This document shows, in pieces, positions 6,520-14,079 of a DNA stretch of 20,521 nucleotides. Source of the DNA: G001797105 sp964528155 (GTDB lineage: Bacteria; Chloroflexota; Anaerolineae; Anaerolineales; E44-bin32); assembly GCA_964528155.1 (NCBI GenBank), contig CAZGRL010000064.1, forward strand, positions 1 through 20,521. Reading direction: 5' to 3'. The notes under the pieces were generated by a model, which was not told the origin of the DNA, made no database searches, and saw nothing but the letters and a program-made list of their open reading frames with translations. The stretch's first letter is position 1; each line of letters begins with the position of its first letter. Position numbers and translations under genes: made by a program.

Positions 6520-8105
6520 GCGGCGACATCCGGCGACATCGCTTGGGTGAGGACGGACTGCTCCCGCGGCGCTTCCATCAAGCGCGCTGGGACGAGCCAG
6601 TCGTCTTCGAGCTGAGCACACCCGGCGCCCGCGGCTTGCTTTTGCCCGAGGTCGAAACCGAACTTGCGCAGGTTGTTGGGGACGTGCTCGAGACGATCCC
6701 GCTACCTCTTCGACGCGCCTCACCTCCGGCCCTCCCGGAGCTCTCACAGGTTCATGTGCTGCGTCATTTCCTGCGCCTGTGCCAGGAGACGCTGGGGGCA
6801 GATTTGAACATCGACGTCGGTCAGGGCACGTGCACGATGAAGCACAACCCCAAGATCAACGAGCAATTGGCCCGTCTGCCCGAGGTCGGCGATCTCCATC
6901 CGCTGCAAGACGAGGATACCGTCCAGGGCATCCTTGAGATCTTCTACAGGTTCGAACAGATTCTGAAGGAGATCTCGGGACTCGATCGGTTCACTTTCCA
7001 ATCCGGAGCCGGATCGCAGGCGATCTACACGAACGCAGCGATCATCCGGGCCTACCATGCGGCCAACGGACAGGCTAAGCAGAGAGACGAGATCATCACT
7101 ACGATCTTCTCTCACCCATCCGACGCCGCCTGCCCGAAGGTCGCCGGCTTCAAGGTCATCACGCTCTATCCGGATGAGGACGGCTACCCTGACATCGGGG
7201 CGCTCGAGGCGGCCGTATCTGAGCGCACGGCGGGGCTGATGATCACCAACCCCGAAGACACGGGCATCTTCAACCCCAAGATCGCAGAGTTCGTGCGGAT
7301 CGTTCATCAGGCCGGTGGGTTGTGTGCCTATGATCAGGCGAATGCCAACGGCATCCTCGGGATCACCCGTGCCGGGGACGCTGGGTTTGACCTTTGCCAG
7401 TTCAACCTCCACAAGACTTTCGCGACGCCGCACGGTTGTGGCGGGCCGGGCTCCGGCGTCACCGGAGTGACTGCCGAACTGGCGCGTTTCCTACCCGTGC
7501 CCGTGGTTGCGTTCGACGGAGAGAGGTATCGACTGGACTACGATCGACCGCAGTCGATCGGCAAGATCCGCCAGTTCTTCGGAGTGGCGCCCGCCGTGCT
7601 CAAGGCATACGCCTGGGTCATGAGCCTCGGTGCGGAGGGCCTGCGGCAGGTGGCCGAGGTTGCTGTGTTGAACAACAACTACCTCATGCACAAGGTGCTC
7701 GAGATCCCCGGGGTGAGCGCGCCATATGCGCCAGGCAAGCGGCGCGTCGAGCAGGTCCGCTACAGCTGGGAGGAGTTGCACGAAGAGACGGGGGTGACGT
7801 CGGAGGACATCGGGTTGCGGGCGGCGGACTTCGGCGTGCACTACTGGACAAGCCACCATCCATTCATCCTCCCCGAACCGATGACTCTGGAGCCGACGGA
7901 GTCCTACTCGAAGGCTGACCTCGACGAGTATGCCGCTGTCCTGAGCTGCGTCGCCGAGGAAGCCCGCACCGATCCCGAGCGGGTCAAGACCGCGCCTCAC
8001 AACAGCACCGTCCATCGGGTGACGGATCTGCGCTATTTCGAGGATCCGGCGGCCTGGTCGATCACCTGGCGAGCGTACTTGCGGAAACACGGAGCGGAGG
8101 GATAA
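6516..8105 (+). CDS. GcvPB-like subunit (divergent glycine dehydrogenase subunit 2 paralogue)
   Basis: 529 residues from the ATG that overlaps the previous stop, with GGGGGAGG eight bases upstream. It carries the PLP site: the Schiff-base lysine K300 in F-N-L-H-K-T-F, followed by P-H-G-C-G-G-P-G; an aspartate D273 in Y-D-Q-A-N-A-N-G; and H200, standing where the family has its A-H-G-T-N-P-A-S-A loop. That loop is rewritten as S-H-P-S-D-A-A-C-P, and the second glycine of HGGGGPG is a cysteine. Residues 1-80 are a long variable lead. Family members act with subunit 1 and lipoylated H-protein; none of gcvH, gcvT or lpd is encoded nearby, while two dehydrogenases follow directly. Likely a PLP-dependent decarboxylase acting on something other than, or besides, glycine. 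The fold assignment is firm, the substrate open. Confidence 0.88.
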   Translation: MSGDIRRHRLGEDGLLPRRFHQARWDEPVVFELSTPGARGLLLPEVETELAQVVGDVLETIPLPLRRASPPALPELSQVHVLRHFLRLCQETLGADLNIDVGQGTCTMKHNPKINEQLARLPEVGDLHPLQDEDTVQGILEIFYRFEQILKEISGLDRFTFQSGAGSQAIYTNAAIIRAYHAANGQAKQRDEIITTIFSHPSDAACPKVAGFKVITLYPDEDGYPDIGALEAAVSERTAGLMITNPEDTGIFNPKIAEFVRIVHQAGGLCAYDQANANGILGITRAGDAGFDLCQFNLHKTFATPHGCGGPGSGVTGVTAELARFLPVPVVAFDGERYRLDYDRPQSIGKIRQFFGVAPAVLKAYAWVMSLGAEGLRQVAEVAVLNNNYLMHKVLEIPGVSAPYAPGKRRVEQVRYSWEELHEETGVTSEDIGLRAADFGVHYWTSHHPFILPEPMTLEPTESYSKADLDEYAAVLSCVAEEARTDPERVKTAPHNSTVHRVTDLRYFEDPAAWSITWRAYLRKHGAEG

Positions 8106-8108
8106 GAC

Positions 8109-8864
8109 ATGCGCGGGCTACGAGACAAGCGTGTGCTGATCACCGGCGGAGCAGGTGGTATCGGTCGGGCGACGGCCGCGCGGTTCATCGAAGAGGGATC
8201 GCGCGTGGTCCTGCTCGACCGCGATCGCATGAGTCTGCAGCAAGCAGCGGCCGAACTCACCGCTCTCGCCGGGATACTGGAAGCCGATGTCTCCGATGGC
8301 GCCAGTGTGACGCGGGCGTATGAGGAGATGGACACACTGCTCGGCGGGGTCGACGTGCTGATCAACAACGCCGGCGTGAGCATCCGTCATCGGTTCCTGG
8401 AAATCACACCCGAGCAGTGGAGGAAGGTGCTCGACACCAACTTATTCGGGGTGTTTCATGTCGGACAAGAAGCGAGCCGACGCATGCTGGCGGGAGGGGG
8501 AGGCGTGATCATCAACATGGGCTCGACCAACGCCCTGGCTGGATACCACTACTACGCGGACTACAACGCCTCCAAGGCCGGTGTGGTCGAATTGACCCGA
8601 TCGATGGCCCTCGAGCTGGCCCCGAACATTCGGGTCAACGCAGTCTGCCCGGGCTACATCCTGACACCGATGCAAGAGGCCGAGTACAGCGTGGAGATGC
8701 AGCGCGCCTATGCCGATAAGATCCCTCTGCAGCGGCTCGGACGTCCGGATGAGGTGGCTGCGCTGTTCGCTTTTCTGGCCTCTGACGAGGCTTCGTTCAT
8801 CACGGGGCAGACGTTTGTCATCGATGGCGGCGAGATCGCCGGCGGTCTGGCGAGTCAGGCTTGA
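8109..8864 (+). CDS. Short-chain dehydrogenase/reductase (SDR), first of two
   Basis: 251 residues, classical SDR length. The cofactor motif T-G-G-A-G-G-I-G is at 12-19; D37 at the end of the second strand points to NAD(H) rather than NADP(H). N-N-A-G is at 86-89, and the catalytic set N111, S139, Y152 and K156 (Y-N-A-S-K) is complete. The C-terminal G-Q-T-F-V-I-D-G-G-E is typical. GGAGGG just before the start overlaps the end of the gcvPB-like gene, three bases apart, so the two are cotranscribed and probably translationally coupled. Expected to oxidise a secondary alcohol or reduce a ketone in the same pathway as the GcvP-like proteins. Substrate cannot be read from sequence. Confidence 0.93.
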   Translation: MRGLRDKRVLITGGAGGIGRATAARFIEEGSRVVLLDRDRMSLQQAAAELTALAGILEADVSDGASVTRAYEEMDTLLGGVDVLINNAGVSIRHRFLEITPEQWRKVLDTNLFGVFHVGQEASRRMLAGGGGVIINMGSTNALAGYHYYADYNASKAGVVELTRSMALELAPNIRVNAVCPGYILTPMQEAEYSVEMQRAYADKIPLQRLGRPDEVAALFAFLASDEASFITGQTFVIDGGEIAGGLASQA

Positions 8865-8877
8865 GGCTGGAGGAGAC

Positions 8878-9639
8878 ATGGGAGCACTGGAGGGAAAGCG
8901 GGCGCTGATCACCGGCGCTGCATCCGGTATCGGACGCGCAACAGCCATCCTGTTCGGGGAGGAAGGCGCGGCGCTCGTCCTGGCCGATGTCGATCGATCA
9001 GGTGGACAGGAGGTCGTCGCGGAGATCCAGGCCCCCGGGGGAAAGGCTGTCTTCGTCGAATGCGATGTCACGCGTGCGGATGACTGCAGCCGAGCAGCGG
9101 GTCTCGCGGCGGATCGAATGGGCGGCATGGATATCCTCGTCAACGCCGCGGGCATCGTCGTCCGCAAGACCGTGATCGAATTGGAGGAGGCCGACTGGGA
9201 TCGTGTGCTGGATGTGAACGCCAAGTCGGTCTATCTGATGTCCAGGTATTGCATCCCTCGAATGGCTGAGGGAGGCAGCATCATCAACCTCGGCTCAGGG
9301 TGGGGTATTGTCGGCGGGCCGAAGGCGGTGGCCTATTGTGCCAGCAAAGGCGCGGTCGTGCTGATGACCAAGGCGATGGCCATCGACCATGGGGGGCAGG
9401 GAATCCGGGTCAACTGCCTGTGTCCGGGTGACACCGACACGAGCATGTTGCGCCAGGAGGCGGTGCAGCTCGGCATGCCGGAGGCCGAGTTCTTGAGGCA
9501 GGCCGCGTTGCGCCCGCTAGGCCGGATTGGCACCCCCAGGGAGATCGCCCAGGCGGCGGTGTTCCTGGCGAGCGACGCCTCGAGCTACATGACGGGTGCC
9601 ACGCTGCTTGTAGACGGGGGCGGTCTCGCCGGAGGATAG
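8878..9639 (+). CDS. Short-chain dehydrogenase/reductase (SDR), second of two
   Basis: 253 residues from ATG 8878, chosen because GGAGGAG lies at 8868-8874; the open frame continues upstream into the first SDR without a ribosome site. Motifs: T-G-A-A-S-G-I-G at 12-19, D37 after the second strand (NAD preference), N-A-A-G at 89-92, S140, Y153 and K157 (Y-C-A-S-K). It differs from the first SDR across most of the substrate-binding C-terminal half, so the two probably catalyse successive or opposite steps rather than being a recent duplication. It starts 13 bases after the first SDR's stop and ends 6 bases before the next gene. Confidence 0.93.
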   Translation: MGALEGKRALITGAASGIGRATAILFGEEGAALVLADVDRSGGQEVVAEIQAPGGKAVFVECDVTRADDCSRAAGLAADRMGGMDILVNAAGIVVRKTVIELEEADWDRVLDVNAKSVYLMSRYCIPRMAEGGSIINLGSGWGIVGGPKAVAYCASKGAVVLMTKAMAIDHGGQGIRVNCLCPGDTDTSMLRQEAVQLGMPEAEFLRQAALRPLGRIGTPREIAQAAVFLASDASSYMTGATLLVDGGGLAGG

Positions 9640-9645
9640 TTCGAG

Positions 9646-10761
9646 ATGCTTGGTTTGATCGTCAATCCCGTCGCCGGGTTGGGTGGGCGGGTCGGGCTCA
9701 AGGGGAGTGACGGAGCCGAGATCCAGCGTCGAGCCAGGATGATGGGCGCGCAGTCGCCGGCGCCTGCCCGCGCCGAGGCGGCATTGAAGCGTTTGCTCCC
9801 CCTGAAAGGAAACCTGAAGGTCATGACCTATCCAGGTGAGATGGGGGAGGATGTCGTGCGCCGGGCCGGGTTCGAAGCGATTGTGATTGGGGAGATCGCG
9901 TCGGGGGCGACCACGGCCGAGGACACGGTGGCTGCCGCCCGGGAGATGAGCCGCCGTCAGGCGTGCCTGATCCTTTTCGCCGGAGGTGACGGAACGGCGC
10001 GCGATGTCGTGCGGGCTGTGCATGATGCCTCCCCGGTTCTAGGGATCCCTGCCGGCGTGAAGATTCTCTCGGGATCATTCGCGACTTCACCGCTCGCTGC
10101 AGGCGATCTCGCAAGGCGGTTCATCGAGGGGACGGCGACAGGTCTGCGAGAAGTCGAGGTGCTGGATCTCGACGAAGACGGCTACCGGGAGGGACGAGTC
10201 TCGCCTCGTCTCTACGGGTACCTGCGCGTCCCGTTCGATCGGCGAATGCTCCAGCCACGCAAGTCACCCAGCACCTCGGACGAGCTGGGAGCTTTGCTGG
10301 CCATCGCGGCCGACATCGTCGAAAACATGGAAGAGGATATCGCCTACATCATCGGCCCCGGAACGACCACGCGGCCGATCCTGACCATGATGGGACTGCA
10401 GAAGACACTGGTCGGCGTGGACGTTGTGTGCAATCGGCGTCTGCTATCACAAGACGCCAACGAAGCGAGGCTTCTCGACATCCTCGGGACGCACACGGGC
10501 AAAATCATCGTGACGCCGATCGGGGGACAGGGCTTCCTGTTTGGGAGGGGGAACCAGCAGATCAGCCCGGCTGTCATTCAGGCTGTGGGAGGGGACAACA
10601 TCCTGGTCGTCAGCGCGCCGGCGAAGATCCACGAATTGCACGGCCGGCCGCTTCTGGTGGACAGCGGCGATGACGAGACCGACGGACGATTGTGCGGATA
10701 TGTCCACGTTGTCACTGGATACAGGGAGCGCAGCGTCTACCGCGTCACGTCATCGCTCTGA
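9646..10761 (+). CDS. COG3199 ATP-NAD-kinase-fold protein (AcoX-like)
   Basis: 371 residues. The N-terminal N-P-V-A-G-L-G-G-R-V-G-L-K-G at 7-20 and G-G-D-G-T-A-R-D at 113-120 mark the ATP-NAD kinase superfamily, and G-I-P-A-G-V-K-I-L-S-G at 133-143 is the form seen in the COG3199/AcoX group rather than in housekeeping NAD kinase. AcoX is encoded in acetoin-catabolism operons but has no established reaction. The gene ends the five-gene operon: its GGAGG (9631-9635) lies inside the second SDR's last codons. It may phosphorylate NAD or another small molecule for the pathway. Relation to AcoX is a family-level statement; kinase activity is unproven. Stop at 10761 is followed by a weak hairpin. 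Confidence 0.85.
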   Translation: MLGLIVNPVAGLGGRVGLKGSDGAEIQRRARMMGAQSPAPARAEAALKRLLPLKGNLKVMTYPGEMGEDVVRRAGFEAIVIGEIASGATTAEDTVAAAREMSRRQACLILFAGGDGTARDVVRAVHDASPVLGIPAGVKILSGSFATSPLAAGDLARRFIEGTATGLREVEVLDLDEDGYREGRVSPRLYGYLRVPFDRRMLQPRKSPSTSDELGALLAIAADIVENMEEDIAYIIGPGTTTRPILTMMGLQKTLVGVDVVCNRRLLSQDANEARLLDILGTHTGKIIVTPIGGQGFLFGRGNQQISPAVIQAVGGDNILVVSAPAKIHELHGRPLLVDSGDDETDGRLCGYVHVVTGYRERSVYRVTSSL

Positions 10762-10771
10762 TTCGTTTTCT

Positions 10772-10786
10772 CGGCCTCAAGGGCCG
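10772..10786 (+). terminator. Weak hairpin at end of the gcvP-like operon
   Basis: CGGCC, 5-base loop, GGCCG, then a pyrimidine-rich stretch CTATCTCTTCGCCTCTTT. It lies in the 54-base gap between convergent genes. The stem is short, so this is only a candidate. Confidence 0.3.
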
Positions 10787-10815
10787 CTATCTCTTCGCCT
10801 CTTTACCGGCGGCTA

Positions 10816-11334
10816 TCAACTGGCAGTGACGCGGTACTCGCGAACGGCATCCATGAAGTTGCTGTAATCTGCCACTGCGACGCGATCGCGGGGGATCACG
10901 ATGGAGTAGGTCCCATCGATGGAGAGGAACGTGTATTCTGCGGTCCCGAATACGGCGTCCACCGTGCGCCATCCAACCTTGGATTGGGCCTCTTCGGTGA
11001 TCTGCTCCAGACCATCCGGGAGTGCTCGAAGCTTGCGGGTGGCATAGGAGGCCGGGGTGGCTTTTCGGCGGACGAGCGAGGGCAGACTCCGCTGAAGTCT
11101 CCATCTCGAGAAATACGGGTAGGCAAGAAGTGCGACGCTGGCGAACGCCGCAAACGCGATCGATAGCAGTTCATTGGGGAGAACAAAGTAGGCCCCGACC
11201 GCCAATAGCGAGAAGCCGATCACGTAGCCGAGATGCATTCTTCGAAGCCGTTGCTGCACCACAGGCGATACGGCGATCTGGTGGCGAGCCAAGGCAACGA
11301 GGTCTGACTCACTTGGCGTGTATTCTATTTCCAT
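10816..11334 (-). CDS. YcxB-like membrane protein
   Basis: 172 residues. Two adjacent membrane helices sit at about 35-52 and 55-75 after a short cytoplasmic lead, followed by a soluble C-terminal region in which the pattern F-G-T-A-E-Y-T-F-L-S and Y-S-I-V-I-P-R-D is typical of the YcxB-like C-terminal domain (a strand-rich domain ending in an I-P-x-R motif). Function of the family is unknown. The start at 11334 has CGAGGG at 11338-11343, a little close. It is transcribed toward the gcvP-like operon and is divergent from the CPBP protease gene; the shared 179-base gap should hold both promoters. Family assignment is moderately sure. Confidence 0.75.
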   Translation of the reverse strand: MEIEYTPSESDLVALARHQIAVSPVVQQRLRRMHLGYVIGFSLLAVGAYFVLPNELLSIAFAAFASVALLAYPYFSRWRLQRSLPSLVRRKATPASYATRKLRALPDGLEQITEEAQSKVGWRTVDAVFGTAEYTFLSIDGTYSIVIPRDRVAVADYSNFMDAVREYRVTAS

Positions 11335-11513
11335 GAGCCCTCGCTATAGCTGAGTAAGTCGGCCTCAGGCCGATGGCCGGCCACGTTCGCCCTCCGGGAC
11401 ATCGCTCCGTCATGTCCCTCGGTTCCTGAGAGCAACAGCGATAGTGAGCGTCCACATCTTCGCGCGACTCCGGCCGTTCTGGTCCGTATAGCAGAATGTC
11501 GAGGAGGAGAACC

Positions 11514-12296
11514 GTGACACGAGAAGAAGGTCAATATAGCCTGTGGCAGATCCTTGGCATCTGGCTGGCGGCCGGGCTACCGATGTGGCTGCTGGGCTGG
11601 GTCGCCTATCCGGCGTTGAGCCGGGGCCTGACGACGGTAGATGCGGGTCTGCTGCGGATCAAGCTGCTGACGCTGGGGCTGATCTGGCAGTTTGTGCTGG
11701 CGATGATCATCCTCTACCGTGAGGAAGGCAACTTCCGCCTGAGTACGATCAGCCGCCGGTTCTGGCTCAATCATCCTGTCTCACCCAGGACAGGACAGGA
11801 CGATCGACGTCTATGGTGGTGGCTCATCCCGCTGGTGTTGCTGGTTGTTGTTCTGGAGGTCGGGCTCAGATCCGTGCTCACGGAGGTCTGGGTGAGGGTC
11901 TTCCCGTTCTTCGCCGAACCTCAGGGCTACGACATCTCGGCGCTGCTCGCCCCGGAGTTGAACGCTCAGTGGGTCGGCGACTGGGGCCTGTTGGGGCTGT
12001 TCTTCGTCCTCGCGCTTTTCAACACCTTCCTGGGCGAAGAATTCGTGTTTCGCGGCGTGCTGCTTCCGAAAATGGAGGGCGTATTCGGACGCTGGGACTG
12101 GGTAGCGAACGGCGTGCTGTTTGCGTTCTACCACCTGCACCAGCCCTGGGGCCTGCTCGGGGACATCCCGGCCGGGTTGGTGTTCGCCTTTTCCGGCAAG
12201 CGCTTCCGCAGCAACTGGTTCCCTATCATCTTGCACTCCGGGCAGAGCGTGTTCTTCCTGTTTCTGATCCTTGGCTTGGTTCTCGGGCTGGCGTGA
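11514..12296 (+). CDS. CPBP family intramembrane metalloprotease
   Basis: 260 residues with about seven to eight membrane segments. The family signature is complete: E-E-F-V-F-R-G at 175-181 (the EExxxR motif), F-A-F-Y-H at 203-207 and a further histidine H241 in the last helices. CPBP (Abi/CAAX) proteases cleave within or near the membrane; in bacteria roles range from bacteriocin self-immunity to regulated proteolysis. The GTG start at 11514 is preferred to the ATG at 11496 because a strong GAGGAGGAGA lies at 11501-11510, between the two and at ideal spacing for the GTG. No obvious partner gene: neighbours point away or converge. Substrate unknown. Confidence 0.88.
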   Translation: MTREEGQYSLWQILGIWLAAGLPMWLLGWVAYPALSRGLTTVDAGLLRIKLLTLGLIWQFVLAMIILYREEGNFRLSTISRRFWLNHPVSPRTGQDDRRLWWWLIPLVLLVVVLEVGLRSVLTEVWVRVFPFFAEPQGYDISALLAPELNAQWVGDWGLLGLFFVLALFNTFLGEEFVFRGVLLPKMEGVFGRWDWVANGVLFAFYHLHQPWGLLGDIPAGLVFAFSGKRFRSNWFPIILHSGQSVFFLFLILGLVLGLA

Positions 12297-12435
12297 CTCG
12301 AGAGGCGGCGTCGCTGCGTCCAAGGCGTTTGGGTCGCGAAGGATCGATTCCCATGAGGGATACGGCGCAGGCCGTCTTGCCTGCCACATGCGCGACGGAC
12401 CGACCCGGTCCGATGATGCCGCAAGCACTCTTGGA
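12297..12435. other. Convergent gap with short inverted repeat
   Basis: Between the CPBP gene and the methyltransferase gene. CGGACC (12396-12401) and GGTCCG (12407-12412) form a perfect 6-bp stem with a 5-base loop. No T run follows. It may contribute to termination, but the evidence is weak. Confidence 0.25.
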
Positions 12436-13056
12436 TCAGCGCGATGCTGTCATACACCAGAACTGACGATGCCTATCCGATTGCCCCTCGAGGCGCTCAA
12501 TTAGAAATCCCGCCCGCTGCGTCATCGCCTGGATATCCTCAGCCGCGCAGAGGTTGAGGCCGTGTCCGGAGAAGCCTTTGCGGGAGAGGCTGTCTTTGTC
12601 CGTGAAGCATAGAACCAGCCGCGCACCCGCTGCCCCCACTCTCCTCATCTCCACAAGAGCAGGCTCCGGATCCTGCCAGTAGAAGATGGAATTGACACTA
12701 CAGATTCTCGTGAACGTGTCATCGGGGAATGGCAATTGATCGGCTGAGGCGCACTTCAGGATGAGCCGGCCTTCTGCACTCAGCCGTCGCTCTCTTCGCT
12801 CGACGTAGGACACCATCGCCTGTGATACGTCCACGCCGGCGAGAAACCCCGGCTTAATCTCAGCACTTATCCGCCTCAGAAGGTAGCCCCCTCCGAAGCC
12901 GACCTCCAGCACGCGATCTCCAGGCGAGAGGGCCATGGCTTCGAGGGCGGCGTCGTTGAGGGCGGCATTCCGACGGTTCCATAGCGGAGCCAGCACGATC
13001 GGGCCCAGCATCGCGCCGGGGTGAGCCAATTGTCTGGCTAGGAATCGATTCAACAT
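12436..13056 (-). CDS. Class I SAM-dependent methyltransferase
   Basis: 206 residues. Motif I, L-E-V-G-F-G-G-G, is at 50-57; the acidic end of strand two follows as G-V-D-V-S at about 74-78; then A-S-A-D-Q-L-P-F-P-D-D-T-F at 103-115 and V-N-S-I-F-Y-W at 121-127, where the loop before and after strand four recalls the UbiE/Methyltransf_11 group. It should transfer a methyl group from S-adenosylmethionine to a small molecule in the cytosol. The frame stays open back to 13317, but that would run over the divergent sigma factor gene. ATG 13056, with AGGTG just upstream, fits the start of the fold. Substrate unknown. Confidence 0.85.
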   Translation of the reverse strand: MLNRFLARQLAHPGAMLGPIVLAPLWNRRNAALNDAALEAMALSPGDRVLEVGFGGGYLLRRISAEIKPGFLAGVDVSQAMVSYVERRERRLSAEGRLILKCASADQLPFPDDTFTRICSVNSIFYWQDPEPALVEMRRVGAAGARLVLCFTDKDSLSRKGFSGHGLNLCAAEDIQAMTQRAGFLIERLEGQSDRHRQFWCMTASR

Positions 13057-13163
13057 CACACCTGCGCCCGCCCCGCACCGGGACGACTCATCATACAGCC
13101 ATCGCGATGGGCGGACAACGCCTGGTGCAGAGCGTCGATGCATGAGCAGTCGCCCACGCCAGC

Positions 13164-13188
13164 GTAACATTTCGCCGCCCATCGCGTA
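13164..13188 (+). promoter_or_regulatory. Possible ECF-type autoregulatory promoter
   Basis: GTAAC (13164-13168) and CGTA (13185-13188) are separated by 16 bases, the arrangement of many ECF-sigma promoters (AAC at -35, CGT at -10). They lie just before the sigma gene, so the factor may drive its own operon. If real, transcription would start near 13195 and the ATG at 13209 would be the first usable start. Short motifs, so low confidence. Confidence 0.3.
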
Positions 13189-13208
13189 TGCTATATAGGG
13201 CACCACTG

Positions 13209-13697
13209 ATGCTGACATTCGCAGAACTCTACGCCTCATACTCCCAGGATGTGTACCGTTTTGCCTGCTGGCTCTCCGGCAGCCCGAGCGAGGCCGAGGA
13301 TGTGACGTCAGAGACATTTATCCGGGCGTGGACGAATGTGGGCCGCATTCGGACCGAGACGCTCAGAGGCTATCTGTTTCGGATCGCCCGGAATGTCTAC
13401 CTTGGGCAATTGAGGAAGAGCCGACGAGAAACGGCCCTACCAGACTCATTCTCGGATCCTCGCCCAGGTCCGGAGGATCTCACCGAGTGGCGTGAGGCGT
13501 TGGCCGGGGTGGAGGGGGTTCTCATGACGCTCAGCGAGCAAGACCGTGCGGCCTTCGTGATGAGAAGTGTGCACAGTTTTGAATACGCCGAGATCGCCCG
13601 GGTTCTTGAGGTATCAGAAGTCGCCGCTAGAGTGAAAGTCCATCGCGCACGAAAAGCACTCCTGGCGTGGCGCACGAGCTTGGAGGTCGAATCATGA
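13209..13697 (+). CDS. ECF-family RNA polymerase sigma factor
   Basis: 162 residues from ATG 13209 (169 from the upstream ATG 13188). Region 2 covers about residues 9-73, with Y-R-F-A-C-W-L-S-G, the S-E-A-E-D-V-T-S-E-T-F-I-R-A-W core-binding helix and G-Y-L-F-R-I-A-R-N. Region 4 covers 104-152, with L-x-x-x-D-R-A-A-F-V-M-R and the helix-turn-helix E-I-A-R-V-L-E-V-S-E-V-A-A-R-V-K-V-H-R-A-R. It should direct RNA polymerase to a stress regulon. The neighbouring downstream gene, overlapping by ATGA, encodes a membrane protein of anti-sigma type, so the pair forms a signal-response unit. No good ribosome site precedes either start; the later one is preferred because a candidate promoter overlaps the earlier. 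Confidence 0.92.
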   Translation: MLTFAELYASYSQDVYRFACWLSGSPSEAEDVTSETFIRAWTNVGRIRTETLRGYLFRIARNVYLGQLRKSRRETALPDSFSDPRPGPEDLTEWREALAGVEGVLMTLSEQDRAAFVMRSVHSFEYAEIARVLEVSEVAARVKVHRARKALLAWRTSLEVES

Positions 13698-14005
13698 ACA
13701 TCACGCGAGACATCGTCCTGGATCTGCTTCCGTTGTATCTTGCGGATGAGGCGAGCAAGGACACGCGAACTGCAATTGAATCTTTCCTGCAAGAGGATAC
13801 GGAGCTGGCACGAAGGGTTGCCGACATGGAGATGCCTCGGATGCAAGAGGTGCCGAAGACGACGTCGAAGGAGGCTGAAATGGAAGCCTACAAGAAGGCA
13901 AATCTGGTGATGACAATCCGGACGATCGCACTGGCCGTCATCATCGCCGGGACACTGCTGGCTCTCGTGCTGATCGTGCCGGTGATCTACATGGTGGTCC
14001 GTTAG
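13694..14005 (+). CDS. Membrane-anchored anti-sigma-like protein
   Basis: 103 residues. The N-terminal I-V-L-D-L-L-P-L-Y-L-A-D-E-A-S (7-21) and the helix T-A-I-E-S-F-L-Q-E-D-T-E-L-A-R resemble the zinc-finger anti-sigma N-terminus, but the H-x3-C-x2-C zinc ligands are absent: no Cys occurs at all. One membrane helix lies at about 76-101, leaving a three-residue tail outside. GGAGG (13682-13686) sits inside the sigma gene's last codons and the two genes overlap by ATGA. By position and shape it should hold the ECF sigma factor at the membrane until a signal releases it. The small or missing outer domain means the signal is probably sensed in or at the membrane. Role is inferred. Confidence 0.75.
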   Translation: MNITRDIVLDLLPLYLADEASKDTRTAIESFLQEDTELARRVADMEMPRMQEVPKTTSKEAEMEAYKKANLVMTIRTIALAVIIAGTLLALVLIVPVIYMVVR

Positions 14006-14079
14006 CGCGTCCTGTCCATGCAGGAGGGAGGTTCGTCTCCGATTCGGGCCCGCGGCTGCCTTCCGCATCACATCGCCTC

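Noticed and set aside
5788..6747. 319-residue open frame on the minus strand
   Set aside because: It is the antisense shadow of the gcvPA/gcvPB-like genes in high-GC DNA, with no family motif and low-complexity Arg/Ser-rich content.
5122..8105. Ordinary glycine cleavage P-protein genes (gcvPA/gcvPB)
   Set aside because: Kept as paralogues rather than named, because invariant loops in both subunits are changed and no gcvT, gcvH or lpd is nearby.
8442..9224. 260-residue minus-strand open frame
   Set aside because: It overlaps both SDR genes antisense, is rich in Ser/Arg/Pro and lacks any recognisable motif; the SDRs have complete catalytic sets.
11811..12428. 205-residue minus-strand open frame
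   Set aside because: It lies antisense to the CPBP protease, whose EExxxR and histidine motifs are clear on the other strand.
13057..13317. N-terminal extension of the methyltransferase to 13317
   Set aside because: It would overlap about 110 bases of the divergent sigma gene, adds no family sequence and has no ribosome site; ATG 13056 fits the fold.
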